From Akkermansia muciniphila (GTDB taxonomy: Bacteria; Verrucomicrobiota; Verrucomicrobiia; Verrucomicrobiales; Verrucomicrobiaceae), in assembly GCA_945863205.1 (NCBI GenBank), contig CAMAZK010000012.1, positions 1 to 42,879 of the forward strand: a stretch of DNA of 42,879 nt, read 5' to 3'. Under the pieces are notes generated by a model. The model searched no databases. It saw only the letters and a program-made list of their open reading frames with translations, and was not told the origin of the DNA. Each line of letters starts with the position of its first letter. Positions within the stretch are counted from its first letter, which is position 1. Positions 25,924-33,864 of this stretch are shown in pieces. A program made the position numbers and the translations under genes.

Positions 25924-27288
25924 CTACGCCTTCCACAAATCTTCACCGTAGCTCCAGCCTTCGCGCACGGGCTCCTTGATCCACGCATCGAATTCGGGCG
26001 CTCCTTTGACCTTCATGTTCGCGCTGTCCCATTCGATCGTCTTGCCGGAGCGGATGGCGAGCACGCCGGTGTTCACGAGCTCGGTCAGCGGGCAGGCGTA
26101 GTCAAAGTGCGAGCCTGCATGCGGAATGTCGCCACGGATGGCGGCAAACAGTTCGCCGATCGGCTCGCCCGCGACGGAGCGTGGCAGCGGCTTGCGGCGC
26201 AGGACGTCGATGATCGGCGTCATGCGTTCGCGCGGCCAGAGCTGCGGGCTCTGCACGCGCATGCCTTCGGAAAAGAGCGTCTCCTTGCTGCCTTTCATGA
26301 TCATGCCGTTGTCAGGCAGGCCCTTGGTCATGCCGGGCAGCGGTTCAGGCAGCAGGCCTCCTTCATACCAGTGAATCTGAACGGCGGGCAGGTCGCCACG
26401 CGCGGCAAAGTGGAAGATGATGTGCGATGCCGGGGCGGTGTAGGCGCGGTGCTCCCACTTCTCCTGCTCCACGACTTCGACTTTCTCCGGCATGCCGAGC
26501 TGCAGCGTCCAAAAGGGCGCGTCGAGGCAATGGCAGCCGATGTCGCCCAGCCCGCCGCAGCCATAGTCCCACCAGCCGCGCCAGAACTGCGGCAGATACT
26601 CCGGACTGTAGTCACGTGGTGCCACCGGCCCCTGCCACAGATCCCATGAGAGACCTTCCGGAACGGGCGCCGTCTTCGCGGGCTGTGCTGGCGGCGGATT
26701 GATGAAACCTACCTTGCCCTTGGGGCGATCCGTCCAGCAGTGCACTTCCTTCACCTCGCCGAGCACACCGGCTTCGAACCACTCCTTCACCAGGCGGATG
26801 CCCTCCCAGCAGTGGCCCTGGTTGCCCATCACCGTCTGCACGCCGTATTTCTGCGCGGCCTTCTGCAGCGTGCGCACCTGCCAGATGTTATGCGCCAGCG
26901 GCTTCTGCACAAAGAGGTGCTTCTTCGCCTCCATTGCGGCCATCGCCGCAGGGAAATGGATGTGATCCGGCGTGGACACGAGCACCGCGTCGATCTCCGA
27001 GCCCTTCTTGTCGAGCATCTCACGGAAGTCGGTGAACTTCGGCACCTTCGGATGCTTCTTCGCGATTTCAAAAGCGCTGCGCCCGCCAAGATCGCGCCAG
27101 TCAACATCGCAAAACGCCACGATTTCCTCGTCCCGCGATCCGCTGACCGCGCCATTCCCCATCTGGCCGATGCCCACGCAGGCGACGCGGATTTTCTGTT
27201 TCGAATTTTGCGCCCGCAGGATGTTGGGCCCAGCAAAGGCAGAAAGGGCGGCGGTTTTTAGGAACTGGCGGCGAGATTGTGCGGTCAT
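25924..27288 (-). CDS. Tat-exported Gfo/Idh/MocA-family oxidoreductase
   Basis: This 454-residue protein begins with a twin-arginine signal (SRRQFLKTAALSAFAG), so it should be exported folded with its cofactor. The Rossmann fold opens with IRVACVGIGQMGNGAV (33-48). The usual EKP motif appears as QKPLAHN (Lys129), where Lys is the conserved catalytic/cofactor residue and the preceding Glu is Gln. The C-terminal half has the DIGCHCLDAPFW segment, where the HCLD-type His is typical of the family. Such enzymes oxidise or reduce sugars or sugar-like polyols with NAD(P). The Tat-exported branch is greatly expanded in Planctomycetes and Verrucomicrobia; the substrate is unknown. It is convergent with the small ORF at 25626 and divergent from the plus-strand run that follows. 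Confidence 0.92.
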   Translation of the reverse strand: MTAQSRRQFLKTAALSAFAGPNILRAQNSKQKIRVACVGIGQMGNGAVSGSRDEEIVAFCDVDWRDLGGRSAFEIAKKHPKVPKFTDFREMLDKKGSEIDAVLVSTPDHIHFPAAMAAMEAKKHLFVQKPLAHNIWQVRTLQKAAQKYGVQTVMGNQGHCWEGIRLVKEWFEAGVLGEVKEVHCWTDRPKGKVGFINPPPAQPAKTAPVPEGLSWDLWQGPVAPRDYSPEYLPQFWRGWWDYGCGGLGDIGCHCLDAPFWTLQLGMPEKVEVVEQEKWEHRAYTAPASHIIFHFAARGDLPAVQIHWYEGGLLPEPLPGMTKGLPDNGMIMKGSKETLFSEGMRVQSPQLWPRERMTPIIDVLRRKPLPRSVAGEPIGELFAAIRGDIPHAGSHFDYACPLTELVNTGVLAIRSGKTIEWDSANMKVKGAPEFDAWIKEPVREGWSYGEDLWKA

Positions 27289-27393
27289 GTGCCCGGAAAC
27301 GCGGCCACGGCGTCTTCCTTGCGTCGCACCGGCAACTATCGGGCGCAGGAGAAAATCTGATCAAACTGGCCGTCTCGCACCTTTGACAACCCC

Positions 27394-27474
27394 ATGCCTC
27401 CCCAAAACCGCCGCCGCTTTCTCGCTATCGGACAGATCGCCGCGCATGCCGACGAATTGAACTGCCAAGGTTGA
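27394..27474 (+). pseudogene. 27-codon remnant resembling the Tat leader of the PhoD-like gene
   Basis: A short frame starts at ATG 27394 and encodes QNRRRFLAIGQIAAHADE before a stop at 27472-27474. It closely resembles HRRQFLAGLPAIGLIAAHA followed by ADE at the start of the PhoD-like gene at 29671. The DNA also matches: the stretch ATCGGACNGATCGCCGCGCA is shared, apart from the one base shown as N, between the two places. The remnant stops directly after the leader-like part. It is best read as a decayed or duplicated 5' end left behind by a rearrangement involving the helical-repeat genes that now lie between the copies. A chance Tat-like peptide is less likely because the nucleotide match extends over about 30 bases. 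Confidence 0.55.
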
Positions 27475-27501
27475 GTGTGCTGAAACGTTTCTCTGGAGTT
27501 G

Positions 27502-28535
27502 ATGAGCCCTCCCTTTCGAACCCTTCTGACCTGCGCCCTCAGCGGCGCACTCGGGGCGGGCGTAGGCATGTGGAATCGACCAGCGCCACGCATTGCCGAG
27601 CCAAAGGCAGAGAAGAAGCAGTCGGCGAAACCCACAGTGGCGGCATCAGTCGATCTCTTCTACGAACCGCCGCCTTCCTTCACCAGCGCCACTGCCTCGA
27701 TGAAGTGGGTGTGGAGCCGGATGGACAAGGGCGATGCTGGCGCGGCGGAGACGCTGTTTCTCAAGAGCGCGGGAACCACCGACGAGCAGCGTGGTCAGAT
27801 CGCATTGGAGTTGGTCAAAAACTTTCGTCGCTTTGATCCGCGAGTCCGGCCCGAATCGTTCTGAGCCTGCCCCGCGGCCAAACAGCGGATATGGCGCTGA
27901 ACAGATTGATCTCGGAATGGAGCCGCTACGACTCGGAAGGCGTACTGCTCTTTTTGGAGACGCTGCCCGAGGACCGGATCAACAATGTCCTTTCCCTCAG
28001 CACCGCAGCGTTTGCTCTCGCCCAGCTGCCGGCGGAGCGTGTCGCCACGTTCGCGTCCCGTTTGGACACCGCGGGGTGCGCCTATCTGGCCGAAGGTCTG
28101 GTTGCGGTTGCGGACCAGGCTGGCTCGTGGCGGAACACGGCAGCAATCTTGGCTGCGATCAATGACGGCACAAAACCTCATCAGGGTGCGATTTCTGTCG
28201 AGTGGAAGCTGGGCATGCAGCTCGCTGACATCGATCCCCAAGCCATCGAAAGCCAGATTGCTGCTGAAACCGATCCGGCGAAGCGTGATGCCATACTCGG
28301 CGGATACGCGTGGATCACTGGCATGGGCGACTCGCCGCGTGGCCTCGAACTGGACGCTCAAATTCAAAATCGAGGCATCCGCGAAGAGCATGCCTTGAGT
28401 CATGTGCAAAACTGGCTGGAAAGTGATCGCGGTGCCGCACTGGCCTGGCTTCAAGGTGCTGCTGCGACACAGCTCATGGACCACGAGATGCGGGCAGAGC
28501 TTTTGAAGACCTACGGGCTGGAGGCGGCGCCATGA
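27502..28535 (+). pseudogene. Exported helical-repeat protein split by a frameshift
   Basis: The first frame starts at ATG 27502, behind a GGAG at suitable spacing, and gives 120 residues with an N-terminal membrane or signal segment (LLTCALSGALGAGVGM). It ends at TGA 27862-27864. The second frame opens at 27837 and, read without a start, gives SASPARIVLSLPRGQTADMA then LNRLISEWSRYDSEGVLLFL, continuing to the stop at 28535. Joined near 27837-27861, the product would be about 344 residues with the same layout as the intact neighbour at 28532. One missing base explains it. The second frame's stop overlaps the next gene's start (ATGA, 28532-28535). Function is unknown; the region is alpha-helical with repeated W-x(2-4)-D patterns. 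A sequencing error would make this a normal gene. Confidence 0.7.
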
Positions 28536-29674
28536 AGTTGGGACTTCAGCTACTTTTACATGTAATGGCAGCATTCGCGGGATTCTGGGTCACTTCTTCG
28601 GAATCGCCCATGACTCATCCGGCTCCAGTAGAAGAAAAAAAGGCTGCGGTTGCGGCGAGAATTGAAACGTCGCCACTTCCACCGATGCCAGCTCGCTCTT
28701 CGTCTCGTGCAGAGCGGCTGGGGCCGCGGCTGACTCCGCAGCGTTGGCCGGAAGTGAACATGGTTATCGAAAAAGCGGACATCGGGGAACTGCCGGGCTT
28801 GCTGCAAGTCATCCTTGGATCACGCTATCCAGATGTCCGTCGCCGGGCGGTCGAAGTGTTGTTCATGCGCTGGACTGAACTCGATCGAGACGACGCGCTC
28901 GCAGCGGTGAAAACCATCACCTCCCCGCAACTCAAGGCGACGGCGTTGAGCCGCATTCTGTACGAGTGGGCCAAGACAGACGCCGCCGCCGCGTGGAACT
29001 GGGTGACGGCAATGGAGGACGACCCGGTACTGCAGGAAACTGCGATTGAATCCCTGCTGGCCAATGGCGCGGAGAAAGACCCGCTTGGCTACGCTTCATG
29101 GGCCGCTCAGATCGAAGACCCCTTTTTGCGCTACAAGGCACTGGATCAGATCGCTTCCGCATGGGGAAGGGCGGACCCAAAGGGCGCCTTTACGGCGGCT
29201 TTGGAAATGAATGATCCCGTGTTGCGCAAACGACTACTCGTGACCGTCTGCTATCAGGACAAATCCGGAATCGATCGCGCCCAGGCGATGGACCTCATCC
29301 TGCAAATGCCGAACAAGGCCGAGCGCATCGAACTGATGTCCGATAACTGGATCAGAGCTTTCGCCAGCGACAAACCGGACGAAGCGCTGCGTTGGCTGGT
29401 GAGTCATGCTGACAATCCTGATCTGCAAAAAGTGGGAGGCACGCTGGGCGGCATACTCGGTGAGCAGGTGAAAACCGTGGGTGAACTCCGTGCGATGGCC
29501 CTGCAAATGCCCGCCGGTCCGTTGCGCGACGCGTTTTCCGCCCAGGCGGCCTGGATGCGTGCCGCGAGCGGAGGGTCAGTGCAGGAGGCTCGTGAATTGT
29601 TGACCTTGTGCGGCCCTTGCATCGAGCGGGAGTTCGCCCTCGGCGTCATCGAAGAATCAGCCACCAAACCATGA
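28532..29674 (+). CDS. Exported alpha-helical repeat protein of unknown function
   Basis: This 380-residue protein has an N-terminal hydrophobic segment (LGLQLLLHVMAAFAGFWVTS), a Pro/Ala/Ser-rich linker to about residue 70, and then helical repeats of about 30-35 residues. The repeats share a W-x(3)-D-x(2)-A-A-x(2)-W kind of pattern (for example ILYEWAKTDAAAAWNWV and IASAWGRADPKGAFTAAL). This resembles the HEAT-like repeat proteins common in Verrucomicrobia, which have no established function. It starts inside the ATGA overlap with the frameshifted paralogue and ends in a second ATGA overlap (29671-29674) with the PhoD-like gene, so it belongs to the same transcript. A scaffolding or binding role is only a guess. 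Confidence 0.8.
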   Translation: MKLGLQLLLHVMAAFAGFWVTSSESPMTHPAPVEEKKAAVAARIETSPLPPMPARSSSRAERLGPRLTPQRWPEVNMVIEKADIGELPGLLQVILGSRYPDVRRRAVEVLFMRWTELDRDDALAAVKTITSPQLKATALSRILYEWAKTDAAAAWNWVTAMEDDPVLQETAIESLLANGAEKDPLGYASWAAQIEDPFLRYKALDQIASAWGRADPKGAFTAALEMNDPVLRKRLLVTVCYQDKSGIDRAQAMDLILQMPNKAERIELMSDNWIRAFASDKPDEALRWLVSHADNPDLQKVGGTLGGILGEQVKTVGELRAMALQMPAGPLRDAFSAQAAWMRAASGGSVQEARELLTLCGPCIEREFALGVIEESATKP

Positions 29675-30696
29675 AGAAGACAGTCACCGCCATCCACCGC
29701 CGCCAATTCCTCGCCGGACTTCCTGCCATCGGACTGATCGCCGCGCATGCGGCCGATGAGCAGCCGTTGGAGAACATCGTCTTTGGCTCCTGCCTCGACA
29801 CGCATGAACACCCGATGCTCGACCGATCGCTAACGCTGCCGCGCGATCTGTTCATTTTCATGGGCGACAACATCTATGCCGACAAAGGAGGCATCCCAAT
29901 GATGCGGGAGAAGTATGCGCTGCTGAAGAACAGCCGCTTCTTCCGAGGGCTGAAGAACAAGCCCATTCTGGCGACGTGGGACGATCACGACTTCGGCCAA
30001 AATGACGGCGGCGCTGACTACCCGCACAAAAGGGAGGCGCAGGCGGAGTTCTGGAACTGGCTCGATGAACCAGCGGACTCGCCGCGTCGCCGACAAGAAG
30101 GTGTGTATCATGCGCAGAGCTTTGGACCGGCTGGAAAGCGCGTGCAGGTCATCCTTCTCGACACGCGCTACTTTCGCAGCCCGCTGGAAAAGGTGCCGAT
30201 GGACAAGGCCATGCTCGGCGGCACTTCCGTGCCCACGGACGATGAGACGACCACCATCCTCGGTGCAGCGCAGTGGACGTGGCTCGAAAAAGCGCTCCAA
30301 GAGCCTGCTGAACTGCGAATCATCGTCTCCAGCATTCAATTCGCCCCCGAGGCGCACGGCGGCGAGTCCTGGGCGAATTTCCCGCATGAGAAGCAGCGCA
30401 TGCTCTCGCTCCTCAAAGGGCAAACCGCTCTCGTTTTGAGCGGCGACCGGCACTGGTGCGAATTTTCGCGCGATGGCGTCTGCGATTTCACTTCCAGCTC
30501 GATGACGCAAAAACACCCGCGCGGCACGCCCACGCCGAACAGGCACCGCATCGTGCCAAAAACCTACCACATGCCGAATGTCGGCCTCCTGAGCATCGAC
30601 TGGGCGGCGCGGAGCATCATGGCAAAAGTCATCGGAGAAGACGGAGAGGCGAAAATCACGCATCAAGCGGCGTTCACTGACCTGCAAACTCGCTGA
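29671..30696 (+). CDS. Tat-exported PhoD-like metallophosphatase
   Basis: This is a 341-residue protein when started at the ATG at 29671, which overlaps the previous stop. The Tat-type leader is HRRQFLAGLPAIGLIAAHA. The metal-binding motifs of the PhoD/metallophosphatase fold follow in order: FGSCLD (38-43), FMGDNIYADK (63-72), ATWDDHDFGQND (101-112), LLDTRYF and LSGDRHWCEFS. The family hydrolyses phosphomonoesters or phosphodiesters in the periplasm, using Fe/Ca-type metal centres. At 341 residues it is shorter than classical PhoD (about 550) and fits the compact alkaline-phosphatase-D-like group frequent in Planctomycetes and Verrucomicrobia. The next gene follows after 3 nt. Confidence 0.9.
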   Translation: MKKTVTAIHRRQFLAGLPAIGLIAAHAADEQPLENIVFGSCLDTHEHPMLDRSLTLPRDLFIFMGDNIYADKGGIPMMREKYALLKNSRFFRGLKNKPILATWDDHDFGQNDGGADYPHKREAQAEFWNWLDEPADSPRRRQEGVYHAQSFGPAGKRVQVILLDTRYFRSPLEKVPMDKAMLGGTSVPTDDETTTILGAAQWTWLEKALQEPAELRIIVSSIQFAPEAHGGESWANFPHEKQRMLSLLKGQTALVLSGDRHWCEFSRDGVCDFTSSSMTQKHPRGTPTPNRHRIVPKTYHMPNVGLLSIDWAARSIMAKVIGEDGEAKITHQAAFTDLQTR

Positions 30697-30699
30697 AGC

Positions 30700-32775
30700 A
30701 TGAGCCGCATCCTCACATTCACACTTCTCCTCGCTTCCGGCCTCTTCGCTGCGGAGAACCCTCTCGGCTACAATCGCGACGTGCGCCCCATCCTCGCTTC
30801 GAAGTGCTTCGCCTGCCACGGTCCGGACGAAGAGAGCCGCGAGGCCGACCTGCGCCTCGACGTGCTGTCCTCGGATTTTGACGCCAAAGAAATCATCCAT
30901 CGCATCACCACCACCGATCCGGATGACGTCATGCCCCCGCCGTCATCGCCCAAGCCGCTCACCAGCGCGGAAGCGGGCATTTTGAAGCGCTGGATCGCTG
31001 AAGGTGCGGAATACCAGGCGCACTGGGCCTTTGAGCCGATCCGGCGGCCTGCCGTTCCCACATCAAAAAGCGGTAATCCTATCGACGGATTCATCGAGCG
31101 CGAACTCGCCAAACATGCGCTGAAACCGGCCGCTGAAGCAGACCTCATCACGCTGGTCCGCCGCCTCTTTCTCGACCTCACCGGCCTACCGCCGACTCCG
31201 GCTGACATCGCCGATTTTTCAGGTGAAAAATACGTCGCCCTCGTGGACCGCCTGCTCGCTTCGCCCAATTTCGGGGAGCGCTGGGCGCGGCACTGGCTGG
31301 ACATGGCGCGCTATGCGGACAGCAACGGCTTCCTCGGAGACGGCCTGCGTCCGAACGCCTGGCGCTACCGCGACTGGGTCATCGACGCCGTGAACCGCGA
31401 CGTGCCCTTCGATCAGTTCACCATCGAGCAGATCGCCGGCGACCTGCTGCCGAATCCCACGCACGAGCAACTCACCGCCACCGGCTTTCATCGCAATGCC
31501 GCACTGAACACCGAAGCAGGCGTGGACAAGGAGGAGGCACGGTATCAGAACCTCGTGGATCGCGTGAACACCACCGGTCGCGTTTGGATGGGCCTCACCA
31601 TCGGCTGCGCCCAGTGCCACACGCACAAGTACGATCCCATCACGATCCGCGATTACTACAGCTTCTACGCCTTCTTCGACAACACCGAGGATCGCGACGA
31701 GCCGAAAACAAAGGCGCAGACGCTGGCCGAAGTCGCCAAAGACCGCCGCCAGACCTATGTCCACATGGCTGGCGATTACACCCGGCGCGGGCCCGACGTC
31801 ATGCCGGCCACGCTTTCCGCCCTGCCCGCGCAGACCGGCCCCACGCGCCTCGATCTCGCGCAGTGGCTCGTTTCGCCGCAGAACCCGCTCACGGCCCGGG
31901 TGGCGGTGAATCACATCTGGAGCAAGCTCTTTGGCATCGGCCTCGTCAGCACGCCCGACGACTTCGGCACCAGCGGTGAATCCCCGTCGCATCCCGAACT
32001 GCTCGACTGGCTGGCGTCTGAATTCATGCACAACGGCTGGAGCCGCAAGCAGCTCATCAAGCTCATCGTCAACTCCACCGCCTACAAGCAGTCCTCCGCG
32101 CACCGCGACGACATTCAGGAGATCGATCCGCAGAACCGCCTGCTCTCCCGGCAGAACCGCATCCGCCTTGATGCCGAAATCCTCCGCGATTCCGCCCTCG
32201 CCATCGGCGGCCTGCTCACGCGTCCCATCGGCGGCCCCAGCTTCCGCCCGCCGCTGCCGGAGGACGTTTTTGAAGTGGGCCGCTCCTCAAACTGGAAAGC
32301 CGCCACCGGCGCGGAGCGCTACCGCCGCGGCCTCTACATCATCACCCTGCGCAGCGTCCTCTACCCCATGCTCACCACCTTCGACGCCCCCGACGCCGCC
32401 GACGCCTGCGTGCGCCGCGAGCGCAGCAACACGCCACTGCAGGCGCTCACGATGATGAACGAGGAGGTCTTCGTCGAAGCCGCCCAGTCCCTCGCCCTCC
32501 GCGCGATGCGTGAAGCACCCCGCGACACCTCGCAACGCCTTCAGCACCTTTTTTCACTCGTCTTGAACCGAGCACCGCGAACCGAGGAACTGTCACGCCT
32601 GCAAGACTTCCACGCCGAACAAAAAACGCGCGTGCTCTCGGGAGGTCAGGAGGCTCTCAAGGCCATCGGCTTCATCGCAGCCGCCATCCAGCCGGGGGAG
32701 TCCGTCGAAGCCGCCACCCTCGTCGCCACAGCGCGGATCCTCATGAATCTCGACCAGTTCATCAATCGCGAATAA
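30700..32775 (+). CDS. Exported cytochrome-c-type protein with DUF1549 and DUF1553 (PSCyt1-PSCyt2-PSD1)
   Basis: This 691-residue protein has a signal peptide (ILTFTLLLASGLFAA). A planctomycete-type cytochrome c domain follows, with a heme-binding CFACH at 36-40 and MPPP near 78-81. DUF1549 (about 125-330) includes LFLDLTGLPPTPADI, WARHWLDMARYADSNG and the conserved CAQCHTHKYDP (303-313). DUF1553/PSD1 (about 380-670) includes TARVAVNHIW, SHPELLDWLA, VRRERSNTPLQALTMMN. The segment between DUF1549 and DUF1553 is only about 50 residues, much shorter than usual, with just a stub KTKAQTLAEV before RRQTYVHMAGDYTRRG. The genomic partner normally encodes a DUF1501 protein; here none is adjacent. A periplasmic oxidative or electron-transfer role is suspected for the family but not proven. 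Confidence 0.92.
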   Translation: MSRILTFTLLLASGLFAAENPLGYNRDVRPILASKCFACHGPDEESREADLRLDVLSSDFDAKEIIHRITTTDPDDVMPPPSSPKPLTSAEAGILKRWIAEGAEYQAHWAFEPIRRPAVPTSKSGNPIDGFIERELAKHALKPAAEADLITLVRRLFLDLTGLPPTPADIADFSGEKYVALVDRLLASPNFGERWARHWLDMARYADSNGFLGDGLRPNAWRYRDWVIDAVNRDVPFDQFTIEQIAGDLLPNPTHEQLTATGFHRNAALNTEAGVDKEEARYQNLVDRVNTTGRVWMGLTIGCAQCHTHKYDPITIRDYYSFYAFFDNTEDRDEPKTKAQTLAEVAKDRRQTYVHMAGDYTRRGPDVMPATLSALPAQTGPTRLDLAQWLVSPQNPLTARVAVNHIWSKLFGIGLVSTPDDFGTSGESPSHPELLDWLASEFMHNGWSRKQLIKLIVNSTAYKQSSAHRDDIQEIDPQNRLLSRQNRIRLDAEILRDSALAIGGLLTRPIGGPSFRPPLPEDVFEVGRSSNWKAATGAERYRRGLYIITLRSVLYPMLTTFDAPDAADACVRRERSNTPLQALTMMNEEVFVEAAQSLALRAMREAPRDTSQRLQHLFSLVLNRAPRTEELSRLQDFHAEQKTRVLSGGQEALKAIGFIAAAIQPGESVEAATLVATARILMNLDQFINRE

Positions 32776-32778
32776 CCC

Positions 32779-33786
32779 ATGGTCATCACCTCTCTCGACT
32801 TCGACAAACCCGGCAAGCAGCAGGGTTTTCTACAGGTGCCGTATTCCCACAACCTCGGCGGCTGGGCAAATGTGATGATCCCGACCACCGTCGTCGCACA
32901 TGGCAAAGGGCCGACCGTGCTCGTGCTCGGCGGCAATCATGGTGATGAGTATCAAGGCCAGATCGCCATCATGAAACTCGCGCGCGAACTGGAACCAGAA
33001 CAGGTGAAGGGACGTGTCATCATGATCCCGTCGCTGAACCTGCCTGCGGCCCGTGCTGCGACACGATTGTCCCCCTTCGATGGCATGAACATGAACCGCG
33101 CCTTCCCCGGCGATGCCGAAGGCCCGGTGACGAGCCAGATCGCGCACTACCTCCGCACGGTGCTGTTTCCGATCAGCGATGTCGTCATCGACATCCACAG
33201 CGGAGGGCGCAGCATGGAGTTCGTGCCCTGCGCACACATGCACCTCGTGCCGGACCGCGAGCAGCGGGCAAAGATGTTCGCCGCGATGCTCGCGTGGGGC
33301 ACGGAGTTCTGTTTCATCTACGCGGACATCGCCGGAACGGGCCTGCTGCCGGTGGAAGCGGAGAATCAGGGCAAGCTCGTCGTCACCACCGAACTCGGCG
33401 GTGGCGAGTGCATTCCCGCCAGCGTGCATCGCATCGCGCAAAGCGGGCTGAAGAACGTGCTGGTTCACGTGGGCGCACTCAAAGGTCGTGAACAACAGCG
33501 CAAAGCCCCTGCGATCATCACGCAGGCCACGAATCGCGAGGACTACATTCTCGCGCCAGAATCCGGGATCTTCGAGATAGCGCTGGATCTTGGCACGAAA
33601 GTAAAGAAGGGCCAGATCGTCGGCTACATTCATCATCTGGAGCGTCCTGATCGAGCGCCGGAAGAGATCGTCGCAGCTAGCAGCGGCTACCTCATCACCA
33701 TGCGAGCGCCATGCCTCACCCAGCAGGGCGATTGCGTCGCCGTGATCGCCAGGCAAGTCAGCGAGCGCGAGGTGCTCACCGCGTAG
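32779..33786 (+). CDS. Succinylglutamate desuccinylase/aspartoacylase-family deacylase
   Basis: This 335-residue zinc hydrolase is of the AstE/AspA family (M14-related). Zinc ligands and active-site motifs are visible: GGNHGDEYQG with His54 and Glu57, NMNRAFPG (103-110), IDIHSGG with His140, and TTELGGGE further on as the candidate catalytic Glu region. The C-terminal part (about 245-325) has a biotinyl-lipoyl-like beta fold with APESGIFEIALDLGTKVKKG. This arrangement resembles the N-acetyl-diaminobutyrate deacetylase (DoeB) branch, which removes acyl groups from amino-acid amides. There is no signal peptide. The TAG stop (33784-33786) is formed by the first bases of the REPIN-like repeat that follows. 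The substrate is unknown. Confidence 0.88.
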   Translation: MVITSLDFDKPGKQQGFLQVPYSHNLGGWANVMIPTTVVAHGKGPTVLVLGGNHGDEYQGQIAIMKLARELEPEQVKGRVIMIPSLNLPAARAATRLSPFDGMNMNRAFPGDAEGPVTSQIAHYLRTVLFPISDVVIDIHSGGRSMEFVPCAHMHLVPDREQRAKMFAAMLAWGTEFCFIYADIAGTGLLPVEAENQGKLVVTTELGGGECIPASVHRIAQSGLKNVLVHVGALKGREQQRKAPAIITQATNREDYILAPESGIFEIALDLGTKVKKGQIVGYIHHLERPDRAPEEIVAASSGYLITMRAPCLTQQGDCVAVIARQVSEREVLTA

Positions 33787-33864
33787 CATAGGCTTTCTAG
33801 CCTGTGATTCATTGCCCATGCCAACCACACCACCCCAAATCACAGCCTAGAAAGGCTATGCTAC
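33783..33864. repeat. REPIN-like inverted repeat, copy 1
   Basis: Two 27-nt arms (33783-33809 and 33838-33864) are reverse complements except at two positions. Each arm contains its own small hairpin: AGGCT-TTCT-AGCCT on the left and AGCCT-AGAA-AGGCT on the right. The two arm differences are paired (G..C against C..G), so the mini-hairpins are both intact. The left end gives the stop codon of the deacylase gene and the right arm contains the ATG (33858-33860) of the transporter gene. The structure matches REPIN elements (two REP units in inverted orientation) mobilised by RAYT-type transposases. Confidence 0.85.
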
